From contig CM037840.1 in assembly GCA_021234535.1 (NCBI GenBank), forward strand, positions 9,526,643 to 9,590,642: 64,000 bases of DNA, in the 5' to 3' direction. Position numbers and translations under genes: made by a program. The notes under the pieces were generated by a model that made no database searches, was not told the origin of the DNA, and saw only the letters and a list, made by a program, of their open reading frames with translations. Positions 48,101 through 59,500 of this stretch are shown here, piece by piece. The DNA is from Stichopus chloronotus. Taxonomy: Eukaryota > Echinodermata > Holothuroidea > Aspidochirotida > Stichopodidae. The first letter of the stretch is position 1; every line of letters begins with the position of its first letter.

Positions 48101-50250
48101 TATTTTAACACAACACATCTTTTACCTTCCATCAGTAAGACCACCAGGATCAAGGACAATTCTGAAACACTGATCGGCAATAAATTCAGCAAGACTTTAT
48201 GGAATGAAGGTTGAGTCATTCGTTATTCAGGCCTACATTTTCGCTCATTACCCAATTTGCACTTTAGGTTTTGGTATTAATACAAAAGACCGTCGTGCGT
48301 TAAGTGAGGACATTATAGGCCGAACACAAAATCATGTAATGTATCAAACGTTATATCCGACATAACTGTAACTGACTCGTCGTCCGATGTGCTCTCTGAA
48401 AATGACGCTGTCTTGTTTTCGCCAAATTCATTACTTAGGTCCCAGTGTAGCTTTTGACAATAACTTTCCTCTCGAAAGGGTGAAAAGAATCAGACAAGAA
48501 TTCAACAGTCTCTTTGAATTACCAAATGGGATTTTGAAGTTTGTTCGAACCAAAACCCGCCCGTTTTTGTAATTACAGATTAAGTCCTCTCAATGATACG
48601 AAAGGCTAAGAAATCTTATTTTCAGACTCTTTGATAGGAATGTTTCCAATAACAAGAAGATATGGAGGGGGATACCTGATGCGTTAAAATGTGCAAATAA
48701 ATGTAAATTTGTATCATTTAGGGGTTTAGACTCATGCTTTACTAACATCAGTATAAGGGCTTTACAAGGATCCATTTCAGGACTATTATTATTTCTCGTT
48801 TATATAAATGATACGTACAATTCGTTGAGTGTATTAAAATGTATCCCGTTCGCTGACGACACAACTTTATGTTTATGAAGCTGATGCTGCATAAACTGTT
48901 GCAAGTATTTCTGCCAAATTAAATAAAGATTGCCCTTGGTTAACGGCAAATACGTTATCTTTTAATGTAATGTAGGTAATGTAGGTAAAGTAAGTAACAC
49001 AAAGCTCCTAGTGTTTACAAATACTTGTCAGACCCCCTCAATTTTAAAGTTACAACTAAAGACACATGAACTCAAAGCGTTTAGAGTACCTTGGAGTCCA
49101 AGTTGATAATCACTATACTTGAAAAGAACACACTGGTGGTTTTACAAAGAAAATATCCAAAATTGTCAATATTATCTCTTGATGGCGAGATTGTCTGCCT
49201 AGCAAAGTCCATTTAACTAATTACAATGCTCTCATTGTGAGCCATATGAAGTATAATCTATTGTTGTAAAATAAATCGTAGACTATTTCCTACGTCAGCT
49301 GCGTGTTCTGCAGAAGCAAGCCCTTAAAGTTAATAAATAATGCCAAGACCTATTTTTAAACCGACATTCATCACCGCTAGTCTTTCAATGCAACGTTCTT
49401 ATATTGAAAGACACTTACAACTGTAAATCTAGAATCTTTTTACGTAAACATAGGAACAGTATTCTTTCCTTTCTTTCATTCAAATAATAATTTATAGTCT
49501 TACTATCCTTCTTCGTTTCCCTATACTAGAACTGTGTTTGCGCATTCCCTGATAGAAAGTAAACATGAACATGTCTTTAACCCCTTCAGTGATTCTATAA
49601 GAAAAGACAAAACAAAATCCTAGCTTTAACTTATTGAAGAAAAAAGAAAAGAAAGCATTATCTCCTGCAAAACTATGACAAAGAAGAACCTCATCTTATG
49701 GTACCTCGTCGTTACTTGATACTCTCGTGTGTTGCTGGTGTCTCTTTTTTTATTTCTCCTTTCTTTTTTCCTCGTGATACCATAGTTGTTTATTGCAAGA
49801 AAACCATATTTCTCAGGCCAGACTTTATAAATTCAATGATATACACAAATCCTAAAATTCTAAATTATGATATAATGAAACTGAGTTTATGACATCATTA
49901 ATTATAGCTGATTATCGCTATATACGTCACGTTTAAACGGAAAATGTAGTCCCCCCTAAAGTGAATTATGTATTTATGACATAAACCGTTATGATGCTGC
50001 TGTTTTCTTGTTCAATCGTCTATATTTCACCGACTATTTTTGGTCAATTACATCCAGTTGCGTGGGAGTTCTCATTATTATCGTATTGGTGCCCACTCCA
50101 ATCTTTTTGTGCCATACTTCAGACTTAACTACTCTCCTTTGCATCGATACTAAGACTTGAAATGATCTCCCGATAGAAGTCAAAGATTGTAAAACGTTAA
50201 ATACTTTTAAAAAGACATCTCACAACATACTTCAGTATAAACTACATTTG
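48101..50250 (+). mobile_element. Non-LTR retrotransposon RT remnant and tail
   Basis: Around 48750-48880 the sequence reads RALQGSISGLLLFLVYINDT and then IPFADDTTL, the GxPQGSxxGPLLF...FADD core of reverse transcriptase. Next come WLTANTLSF and a KYLGV-like stretch, LTNYNALIVSHMKYN and LQKQALKVN. Near 50150-50225 DLPIEVKDCKTLNTFKKT is the polyprotein tail. There are many stops and frameshifts, so it is dead. It is probably the 3' part of the element whose endonuclease lies at 46780. Confidence 0.8.
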
Positions 50251-51057
50251 CTATAACTCTGATTTCTTTCGATTGTTTTTCACCCAAATATACTAATTTA
50301 TTGCTTATTTACGCATTTCTGATTATCATTAAACTACCATTCGTTTCTGCAAATGTCTTTTTATTCTTCATTTTAATTGTTGTTTACCTGTATGTATCAA
50401 TGTATTGATTTTTTTTTGTATTTTTTAGTCTCTGAGGTTTTAGCATGTCTCTGCAAGGATAATATGCTTGAAAGTATACCTTACGACTCATTTTGGTGTC
50501 CAGACACGACGCCTCTGTAGGGGTCCATGGCGCGAAGCCCCTGGAACCTCAAAGGTTTAGCATATCACTATGTGAAAATTAAGTCTCATAGGACTTGATG
50601 GAACAGAAAGGTAAGTGCAAAATTATGAATATAAACATCCATGGAGTTGCCATTTCGAGAGAAAGGTTAATAGGCCTATATCATGAACAAATTTAAATAT
50701 TTACAAATTAAATGTATTCTGCCACAAAACATTATCAAATTACAAATATGTTTGCAACAAATGTATACATACATTTATACTTACAAGTTAATACATTTTG
50801 CAACAAAATTTGTATTTGCATAAAAGAAATATATATTTTAAAACAACTTCAGACCATGGATCAAATGTGACGTCTGACCTCAAAACACACAAATTATGAT
50901 TTTCACATAGAAACTCATGTACCGATGATATATTGGAATGTTTCATAAAAGAACCAGTTTCAATCCCTACAACTAAAATAAAAATTTCACAAATTTGATC
51001 CCTAACCTTAAATTTTGACGGGACACAAAACGGTCAGACCATGCTCAGCAAGCAAAT
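50251..51057. other. AT-rich sequence, possible retroposon 3' UTR
   Basis: It is T-rich to about 50440. Nothing else was recognised. Confidence 0.3.
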
Positions 51058-51180
51058 AGTTTCTTAGACTCATATGGGTAAAACTACATATGGGACCCAG
51101 ATGGGCAATCCACGTGGAACCCACATTGAATAACTAGAACCCAGATTGCCATATGGGTCCCAGCTGTCGTTTTGTACCGT
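51058..51180. repeat. CCATATGGG-type repeat block 2
   Basis: Words CATATGGGTAAA, ACATATGGGACCCAGATGGG, GGAACCCACATTG, AACCCAGATTG and CCATATGGGTCCCAG are spaced as in the block at 46986-47195. Confidence 0.5.
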
Positions 51181-52039
51181 GGGCCCTATCTACACCCCAT
51201 TGGCAATGTTGAGCTAGTCCTACCGTGGCCAATCTGTGCAGTACTATCGTTCTCAGTAATCCATTCATTTTTAGAAGAAAGCGTTACTGTAATAAATTCA
51301 CTTTGAATGGTAAGAAAGACAAGTAAACCAAACGATTGATCTGTTTCAAGCAATCTATGGGGAACTTACTTGTTTCCAAAGAAGTTCGAGAGGGTAAATG
51401 AGTAAGCTGGGCTCAATGAGTGTATATGCAAAATAATGGATCACAACCCTCTTAATTATTTACCAACAAAAAACGACGATGATTCCGCAAATCGAATTAA
51501 GCCTAGGCCTATATGCAGACTTGCCAGGTGGATGGAACTCCCACAATATGTAGACCTACAATTATCTAGAAAAACCCCAAGACTTTAAATTACCCAGTAA
51601 TTAAGGACATTTAACCCAGTGGGGAGGAAGTTACACATATGGATATGAATATTAATTACATTAATTAAATCAATCTGCTTACTAGTACAGAAACCACCTT
51701 ACTTAAAGTTCAGTCTGATATTCTTCTTGGCTTTGATATAGCAGTATATAAAACTTCTCGTACTGTTAGATCTTAGTTCTGCGTTTGACACTGTAGACCA
51801 TGCTATATTACCAAAAGCTGTTGAGGCGGGGGTATCATCAACTGAGATGGTTTGCATCATACTTAGAAAGCCGTACACAACAAGTTAGGGTTTTTAATGA
51901 CCTATCTAATACATTTCGTCTTAAATTTGGAGCTTCTACAAGGTTCGTGTTAAGGACCTGTCCTCTTTACAATTTATACCGCAACTGTAGGCCTACTAAA
52001 GATCATCGAGCGTATAGCAAGCCATTTTAACATTAACCC

Positions 52040-52567
52040 TCTATCGTATTCCACTTAAGTGAAATTGTATTTTACTTACATAAGTAAAATACAATTCTAT
52101 TACGCTTAAGTGGATTGCAATTTCACTTCAGTGGAATTGTATTCCACTTAAGTAAAATAGGCGACATTAAGTTTTAATTTTACTTAAGTGGAATTGTATT
52201 CCACTTAAGTGGAATTGTATCCCACTCAAATGGAATGTACAATTCCACTTAAGTAAAATTGTATTCCACTTAAGTGGAATTCAATTTTACTTAAGTGGAA
52301 TGTATTTTACTTAAGTGGAATTTTATTACACTTAAGTAGAATGCAGATGCGGTATTTTACTTAAGTGGGTAAGTGGAATGCATTTCCACTTAAGTGGAAT
52401 TGTATTCCACTTAAGTGAAATTGTATTTTACTTAAGTGGTATTCTATTCCACTTAAGTGGAATAGGTGACCAATTCTACTCAAGTGGAATTGTATTCCAC
52501 TTAAATGAAATTGTATTTTACTTAAGTGGAATTGAATTTTACAAATTTTACAATTTTACAATTCCAC
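52040..52567. repeat. CACTTAAGTG palindromic satellite, left block
   Basis: Units alternate CCACTTAAGTGGAATTGTAT and TTTTACTTAAGTGGAATTG. The sequence reads almost the same on both strands. An ORF with repeated HLSGIVF-like residues here is produced by the repeat. Confidence 0.92.
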
Positions 52568-52824
52568 TTAAAGACAAAAACTCATCACCCCAGACAGTTT
52601 CAATTCTCCCAACCACCTACCTCTAGTCCCTCCCTCAGCCTGTCTTAAATTCCTCCACATGTGTAATCAAAACAATGGATCCCTGTGTACGTTGTGTAAT
52701 ACGAGCTGCCCTGCATCTTTCGAATTTGCTGTCAATCTAAGAGTACTGTAACTTAGAACCAGTTGAGAATTTTGCTTTCCGGGAGGTAAAAATATAGCTT
52801 AGGGTGATGCAATACAGCCCTTAA
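52568..52824 (-). mobile_element. TTAA-flanked MITE, family C, copy 2 (nested)
   Basis: It is an inverted full-length copy of 32851-33108, flanked by TTAA at 52568-52571 and 52821-52824. The left flank ATTCCAC and right flank GTAAAA rejoin as CCACTTAAGTAAAA, a normal unit of the surrounding satellite. So it inserted into the TTAA at the centre of one palindrome. Confidence 0.88.
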
Positions 52825-52980
52825 GTAAAATTAAAAGTGTCGACTATTTTACTCAAGTGGAATTTCAATATTCAATTCCACTTAAGCGAAACAGAATTTT
52901 ACTTAAGTGGAATTGTATTCCACTTCAAGGAAATTGTATTCCACGTAAGTGGATTGTATTTCACTTAAGTGGAAATAGGG
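52825..52980. repeat. CACTTAAGTG palindromic satellite, right block
   Basis: This is the continuation of the left block beyond the nested element, with units such as TTTTACTTAAGTGGAATTGT. Confidence 0.88.
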
Positions 52981-53400
52981 GGTAAATGTTAAAATGTCTT
53001 GCCATACGAGCACCACCTACCCAAACGGTCGGGGGTATGCAGATGATTCACATTAATTTCAAACCTGATTCACTTCAAGGGAGAAGTTCGCAGCTATATA
53101 TCTTCTTTGCAATACTATATTTCTGAAATCAGACTGTGGCTGTTATCCAATAAGCTGAAAATCAATGACAGAAAAACTGAATTTATTATTTTAGGTGGTA
53201 GGAAGCAATTGCAGAAAGTTACTATCAAGGGCTTAGCTTAAAAGTTGGCCATGCACTTATTTCTCCGGGCTCAAATGTTCGTAATTTAGGGTTTATTTTT
53301 TATGAGAATCTCTCATATTTTGCTTGCTGTGTGGGTCATCTACCTACCAAACACCGTTCATCGGCATTTCGGGTTTTGAGGAATTGCTGACACAAATCTT

Positions 53401-54320
53401 TTGAAATTTGGGATTTGTTCCACACACGTACACACACACGCAAAAGGGTTTAACGCACTTATTGGGGACACGGATTATTATCACGAATCCCCATTTTGCA
53501 GATGATGTCTCCAGTTAACTGGATTTATATGGTACACACAAATAACATGATGCCTCATGAAAAGCACTTTCAACCAGTGTTTTTGGCTAGCAATAACTTA
53601 GTAGTAAGTCATATGCTACTGTGCTACCGGATCATAGCGTTTGTTTTCAGTTCAGCATGCAACGGGTTAAGCTTGATTTATACGTTGCACTAAGTTAGGC
53701 AATAGTACTGCCTGTTGGTGAACTGAAATTGAGGTACAGAAATCAGTGATCAAAGGCAAGTAACAATCAGTGATCAAACAATTAACTTAACCTGTATGTG
53801 TAAAGATGGCTCATCTGAACTGCTATACTGTAGTGTAGCCAAGCCCAGGCTGACCCTAACTAGTCACCGCGGACAAACTAATAACTATAGTATAATAATA
53901 AATGGTAGTTATCAACAGTGAGTGAGTTATCTACCGCTGGCCTAACATAAGCCTAGGCAGTGGTAGAGGTCCAGCATAGCTATTAGCGGATTGTAATTCG
54001 CTCTGTACCGTATCGTTTCGTTCCGCTTCGTATCTCAATGCCGGTGCTAGCTGAAGGCCAGTTATTTGTTGTTCCTAAGATATTTGTTTTGAGTAATATT
54101 TTGGGTACTAATATAGAATCCGTACCAATCGGACAAGGTATCAGATAACTAAAAGAGTTCGCATAGCGTCTATGTTTTATTTACCTTTCTTTTTCTTTTG
54201 CTAGTCTTTTTAAAATCTTTTTTAGATTTCCGAAATTAACTGATTTTTTGTGCAATGATCAACATGTAGTGACACCTGTGGAAGAAGTGATAGATTATTC
54301 CTGAAAGAGAAGTATAGGTG
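53401..54320. other. Intergenic, nothing recognised
   Basis: No gene was recognised on either strand. Confidence 0.45.
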
Positions 54321-54410
54321 AGAGGAGGATTCGAACCTAGAATATCACGATAATTGATGCATCATAAGTCTTACGCATAGCCCACTATGCTGCGAGAGCG
54401 GATGTGGTGG
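54320..54410 (-). repeat. tRNA-like sequence (pseudo-tRNA or SINE head)
   Basis: On the minus strand GCAGCATAGTGGGCTATGCG resembles a Pol III A-box, and GGTTCGAATCC, about 35 bp downstream, is a perfect B-box/T-arm core. The acceptor and anticodon stems do not pair well, so a working tRNA gene is unlikely. Confidence 0.45.
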
Positions 54411-54474
54411 TTGAGTGTTCGAAAATGCATACAATTCACAAAGGCATAATCCAACGTAGTCATATAACAGTATC

Positions 54475-54555
54475 AATTCCCTTACCCTATTCCCTAACCC
54501 TGAATCATGACGCCTAACCCGATCCCCTGACCCGATCCCCTAGCCCTGTTTACCG
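54475..54555. repeat. Degenerate CCCTAACCC-like low-complexity tract
   Basis: Words CCCTTACCC, CCCTAACCC, CCTAACCCGATCCCC and CCCCTAGCCC occur close together. It is too irregular to be telomeric. Confidence 0.5.
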
Positions 54556-55499
54556 ACACTAGTTAGGCAATCCATTCATCATTCGCTATTCAAGGATGGC
54601 AGTAGACCGAATCGAACAATCGAATCGAAGCTAGCGAGCACGTTCATATGGTAGGGATTCTAAAGTTGCGCCATATTTTGGCCAACTGGCGTAACGTTAG
54701 AACGAATTATTACTATTGTCAATTCACCAATTAAGTAAAATATGATTAAATTTTGAGGATAGCTTTGGGACTAACCTGTATCAGGTGAAATTCTGACACC
54801 AAACTAACTATATTGAATTTACACTCTAGCATGTATAGGCATGCACATAATCAACTATATTAACAACCTATTATCAGGGGTTCACCTGAAAAAAAGAAAA
54901 GAGAAAACATGTGAACAACGCAATGAAAACAAGAGACCAAATACATGAAATGTAAAGCCCCATTACAAGCCCCATAAACACTGCTACCACTTACTGCACA
55001 TAACACGTAAATTTGGATAGGGGACTAACCGGTCAACACTTGGGGTAAACTGGTAGCTAGGCCTAGGTCTTTAGGGGTGAATTAGTTAACAGTGTGGGGT
55101 AAACTTCTAATTTGGGATGAACTTCCAAGGAGGGCAAAACAACCGGTTCAAGGTATGCATTGATTTGGATCATTTGGGTGTATGTAAGGTGCAACGTAAA
55201 AACTGAAAAATTACTGTACTGTATAATAATATTTATGGCCCTAGCCTTTGTATTTTAAATGAGGATAAGACCAGGTAAAAAAAAAAAAAAGCAGGGGATT
55301 GTCGACCCTGCCTTCATCCTATTATCTGCATTTATCTCTTGATATTTTGTATTTCAGAAAAATTATGTCCATGCTAAAGTTACTATGAAATAGGACCTAC
55401 GTTAGGTTCTGTATATTTCTTCTTGGTATCAAATATGTATATCTGTGATTTCAAAATATCAAAAATTGATAGTCATGATTGTTTCAGTTTTGTTACATT

Positions 55500-56075
55500 G
55501 CCACATGTAATGTACAGTAGACTACTGGCCCCTGGTGGGGTCGAGAGGCTGTGCCTCAATCAGGGCCCAATGGGGCAAGGTAGTGGCGTACCCAGGAATT
55601 TGTGGAGGGAGAGGCCGTAGCCTCTGCCAGAATTACTGCTTTTGAAAGATCCGAGCGTAGCGGCACGATCGGTTGGTGCGGAGCGTACAAGAAAGTTTTT
55701 GCCGGGGGGGGGCATGCTTTCCCCAGAAAATTGTGAAATCTGCAGATCTCCTGCTATCTGGAGCATTTAAGAAGACCTTAAAAGACCTTCCAAGGGGAGG
55801 GGGTGCAAACTTGTGAAAACTATCTAAGCGGAGCGCCACCTTCGGTTGGCGCAGAGCGTACAAGAAAATTTTGGGTTTTACAAACCCCCCAGATGGCCGG
55901 AAATAGCCCTTCCCAAGTTTTTTCAGCTGCATGAACCCAGCCTTATTTCTGATGTTTTCAGCAAGATATGCAGTATTTAAAAAAATGGGGAATGTGAGGG
56001 TGGGGCCATGGCCCAATGGTCCCCCCTGTGTACGGTAGTGGGGCAAGGCCTCCAGAGGCTCCCGAATATTAGCTA
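55500..56075. repeat. Interspersed repeat with internal duplicated module
   Basis: AGCGTAGCGGCACGATCGGT then GGAGCGTACAAGAAAGTTTT (55655-55700) recurs as AGCGGAGCGCCACCTTCGGT then GCAGAGCGTACAAGAAAATT (55828-55872). The edges read TGGCGTACCCAGGAATTTGT and GGGGCCATGGCCC, typical of interspersed DNA elements. No transposase was seen. Confidence 0.45.
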
Positions 56076-56435
56076 CAGTAATGCATTTATCTGGAAATTT
56101 GATTTGCTTTGTACAAAGTCAACACCATAAACTGGAAGAATTTGAGCCATGTCACATGCAAGTTCTACTGTAGCTAATTTTTTTCCATCTAGTCACTACA
56201 GAGAAATGTGAGAAAAAGCTGTAAAAATTGATTTGTGTTGTTACTTTCTTTAGTGAGTAATTTTGGAAGGGCTGTTAGTGTCTGGGGCAAAGTGTGTTCA
56301 TGTAACTTGGAAGACCAACTTCTACATGTGTAGATGTACTTTAAATCCAATCCAAAGCTATCCACATTTGTAAAAGTTAGATTTGTTTTGAATATAATAT
56401 TTACAGATCTGTATTTTGCCTTCTCTGTCATTCAG

Positions 56436-56569
56436 GGTGCAGTAAATTACACAGGTCTGTTCTATTTTGAGGTTAGGTGTGGCCATGTCAAAGAGTGAGT
56501 ACAACGCTCTCCCAAACGGAAGTCCAACAGCGGATATTGATGGACTTGAAGAAGAAGTCAAAGAATCGG
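56436..56569 (+). CDS. SLC35F3/F4: SLC35F exon with start codon
   Basis: An acceptor at 56434-56435 after a T-rich tract is followed by 49 nt of leader. ATG at 56485 in context GCCATGT starts MSKSEYNALPNGSPTADIDG and the exon ends at TCGG|GTAAAT. It encodes only the cytosolic N-tail. The start is supported by context and frame, not by conservation. Upstream noncoding exons are likely. Confidence 0.7.
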
Positions 56570-59500
56570 GTAAATACCATAAAGACATATTCCTATCCAA
56601 ACTTAAATTTTCCCCAGGGAAGCATGATAATACAGAAAACATCAAACTTAATTCAGCTTCAGATCAAGGCTGGGTGAAAATTGGGTCAAGATTCTTGAAT
56701 GAAGACAGTGTCTTACAAGCACACCAAAATTTAGTAGCCTGCATTTTGAGTTGAACCTTAAGGAACCTTAAGGGATCATAAAGCTGCCTGGTTGTCTGGT
56801 ATGTCAGTGGATTGACTAAAAACTCTAAAACTTTTGTCCTGAAAAATTACACTGATCATGCCCAACTGGTTTATTAAGGGAAATATTGCTCTGCACCAAC
56901 ATGGCTATTGGCTAACAAAGTGTACTGTACAGTAGCTTTAATCATTTTTAAACCAGACATTAAGTCTCACCAATTATCATCACTGAATACCCTCTAATTC
57001 TCAAAAACATGATCATGCCTACGAGTACAGAGAATTTATGAAAATTTCCTGTGAGTAACAATACACACTGTATGAACTTTTGAACAAAGTTATTCTATTC
57101 TTATGGTAATGGCAACAATGAACTGATTTTCAATGTATGAGAAATCTACAGTGGTCCCTTTTCTTGAAAATGAGGTTAGCATCTATGATCCTGCATTACA
57201 TGGAGTAATCGGTCTTTCTGGGTCCACAAACAATGGTTTTCTGTAACACAGACACATCTGACAATGAGCCTGAAGCAGATACAGAAATTGTCTGTGATGA
57301 TGTTTTGATGATTATTAAGGTGAAGCACCTTATTCTTTATGCTAAACCTACAGTATTGTTCCTATCATTTGAGCCACATTGCATTTTGACCTGTCTTGTT
57401 AGCCCACTTGAACCCTCTGGCACCTTCTTTTTTTAAAGAGTTCGGAATGTTCGTTGTTCAATGGGTGTTAAAGGTGGCACTGTGAGTTGTTTTGCAAACG
57501 TCACTTGCATAATTTTTCCTAACTTGTCAAGTTTCCTTCACATACTGTACTTTAATGACTAATGGTCAAACTGACTGGAGGATCCTCATGTGTCTTACTA
57601 CAGTACAAATGAACATTTTAACTGAGTGAGTAATTAATGGTTTCAGAGAATTTGTGACCGGACACTTTGCATGTTCGTAAGAATATACAGTAGGCACAGG
57701 CAAACTGATCCAGGATAAAAAAATTCAAAACTTTGAAACTTTTTGTGACTTTTGGATGTGAAATTTGACTTAATTACCTTGTAAGCAATGTCATATTCGT
57801 TGTACGGTACGCCATGAACCCTCACAAACTTACACATACTGTATCAACTCAAATGTACCGCTGTAACTCTCTGACATACTGTAGGTCTTTGTGAAGGGTA
57901 AACTGTGTTCGAAGTTCAAACATTGTAGATTTGAAAATGCTTGACTGTAAACTATGTTGAACACCTGTCATCAGGTGCTTTGTCATTAAAGCGACATGCC
58001 AAGTAGTAGACCTGGCCACTGTATTTAGTCATTCATGCGTCTGGTTTGAATCGCTCTTTCAGATCCGGAGAAAAGGCCAGACGATCATGATGTAGAACCT
58101 GCCTCCAGTCAGAGAGGCACCCTTCAAAATGCCCTCGTGGGTGCCTTCTTCGGCCTTGGAGTGTGCTTTTCGTTCGTGGTTGCGACCCAGTTTGTACAGA
58201 GCACATACTCCGAGACGTTCAATGGACCCTTCTTCAACATGTGGTTTTCGACTTGTTGGATGATGTTGTGTTACCCGTTGAACGTCCTCGGCACCCTCAT
58301 CATCTCCCGGGAAAAGAGGAAAAACGGAGTCAAAAGGATGTTTGCGTAAGTGAGCGTGACCTATTAAGAATCAAGAGGTACTGAAAATGTAGCAAGATTG
58401 TCTCCATACCACTCCCTGAAATCTTGATGTTACTTTCCTATCAAATTGAGTTGCACTGTGGAAGACTCACTAAGGCACGTAACCACGGGGGGGGGGGGGG
58501 GGGTTGGTGGAGTGTGGGGCCACCAAAAGAATTTTCAATAAAACGTTCTGCTTTTGGAATACAATTACAGGGAGAAGGGATGGAAATCAAGCACCAGTTG
58601 ACATCTACAATGCTTGACAAAGACAAAAAAGTTTTAAAGGTGGTCTTGAGGGGGATTCCCTCCCACTTTAGACCCTCTCCCAGACCAGCAAAACTCCAAC
58701 ATTGATGTGAACAGGCCTCCAGATTGGTTAGTCTGGCTAGACATGGATGCACTTACTGGGTGCCTGGTAAAGAATACTACACTACTATAGGTCACCTAAT
58801 GTACAGTATGTATGCACTAAATGACTATTGAACACACACACCTGAATGACTGGTGAATGATGGTCGTGCATAAAAGGACTGACAAATACACCCTTATGCA
58901 ACTACTGAACAGAGACTAAAGAATTTAGCGACAAACTGAGTGACTGATCAGTGCACACATTTATGACTAACCTACTGAAAGATGGCTCTGATGATCTGTG
59001 TAGATATAATTCTTGGTGCTGTTTATTTTTTTGCACAGATCATATTGAATCTCTTTTTCAGTCTAACCCTGCTTTTATCAAGTGCACGCATTGTTGGTGG
59101 ATTCATCGGGTAAAAACATCAGAAATGTCACTTTTTCTGTTATTCCAAACATCAAGTGTAGAGGTTCTTCATTGTTTGAAAAATGCCACTACTTTGCTTG
59201 CATGTCGTCCTCGACTCATTCCATTTACATCGTAAGGTTCCGAAAAGTTTTTCAGAGCCACGATTTTAACTGCTTCAAAAAGAAGCAAAACCGTTTTAAC
59301 TTTTTGAGACTGTTTTTCTGCTTTGTCAAGAAACCTTATTTCTTTAACATCAATCGTGAAACATGTTTGCAGGACTGGACATGATGCAGTAAATTCTATC
59401 ATTGGTGTTTTGCAGGAAAAGAAATGTTGCCCCATTTTTCAGGATTATTTTTACTGAACCCATTTTAAAGTTTATCTCTACCCCTGACACTGTCAGGGGT

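Larger units (their letters stand above)
52012..53006. mobile_element. ~995-bp inverted-repeat element filled with CACTTAAGTG palindromes
   Basis: The inverted ends are TATAGCAAGCCATTTTAACA at the left and (reverse complement) TATGGCAAGACATTTTAACA at the right, extending about 35 bp each. CGAGC flanks both edges (52007-52011 and 53007-53011), an apparent 5-bp target duplication. The inside is about twenty imperfect units of ~22 bp built on the palindrome CCACTTAAGTGG plus AATTGTATT. It has no ORF of its own. The class is unknown. Confidence 0.8.
51683..53400 (+). mobile_element. CR1-like non-LTR RT remnant, split by an insertion
   Basis: The left part (51683-52011) reads TETTLLKVQSDILLGFDIAV, LLDLSSAFDTVDHAIL, WFASYLESRTQQVRV, FRLKFGASTRFVLRTCPLY and LLKIIE. 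The right part (from 53012) reads HHLPKRS, then YADDSH, RLWLLSNKLKINDRKTEFII, and SPGSNVRNLGFIF. Together these follow the CR1/Jockey reverse-transcriptase order, including the catalytic YADD. The element at 52012-53006 sits exactly between LLKIIE and HHLPKRS. Frameshifts and stops show it was already decaying or has decayed since. Confidence 0.85.

Noticed and set aside
52378..52626. 82-residue ORF with repeated HLSGIVFHLSEIVF-like residues
   Set aside because: It is produced by the CACTTAAGTG satellite and runs into the nested MITE. It is not a gene.
54475..54555. Possible interstitial telomere repeat
   Set aside because: CCCTAA words are irregular and mixed with CCCGATCCC. There is no run of perfect TTAGGG units.
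56485..56754. Reading SLC35F exon 1 through its donor into the following ORF
   Set aside because: The donor GTAAAT at 56570 joins in frame to the TM1 exon with strong family similarity. The read-through residues have none.
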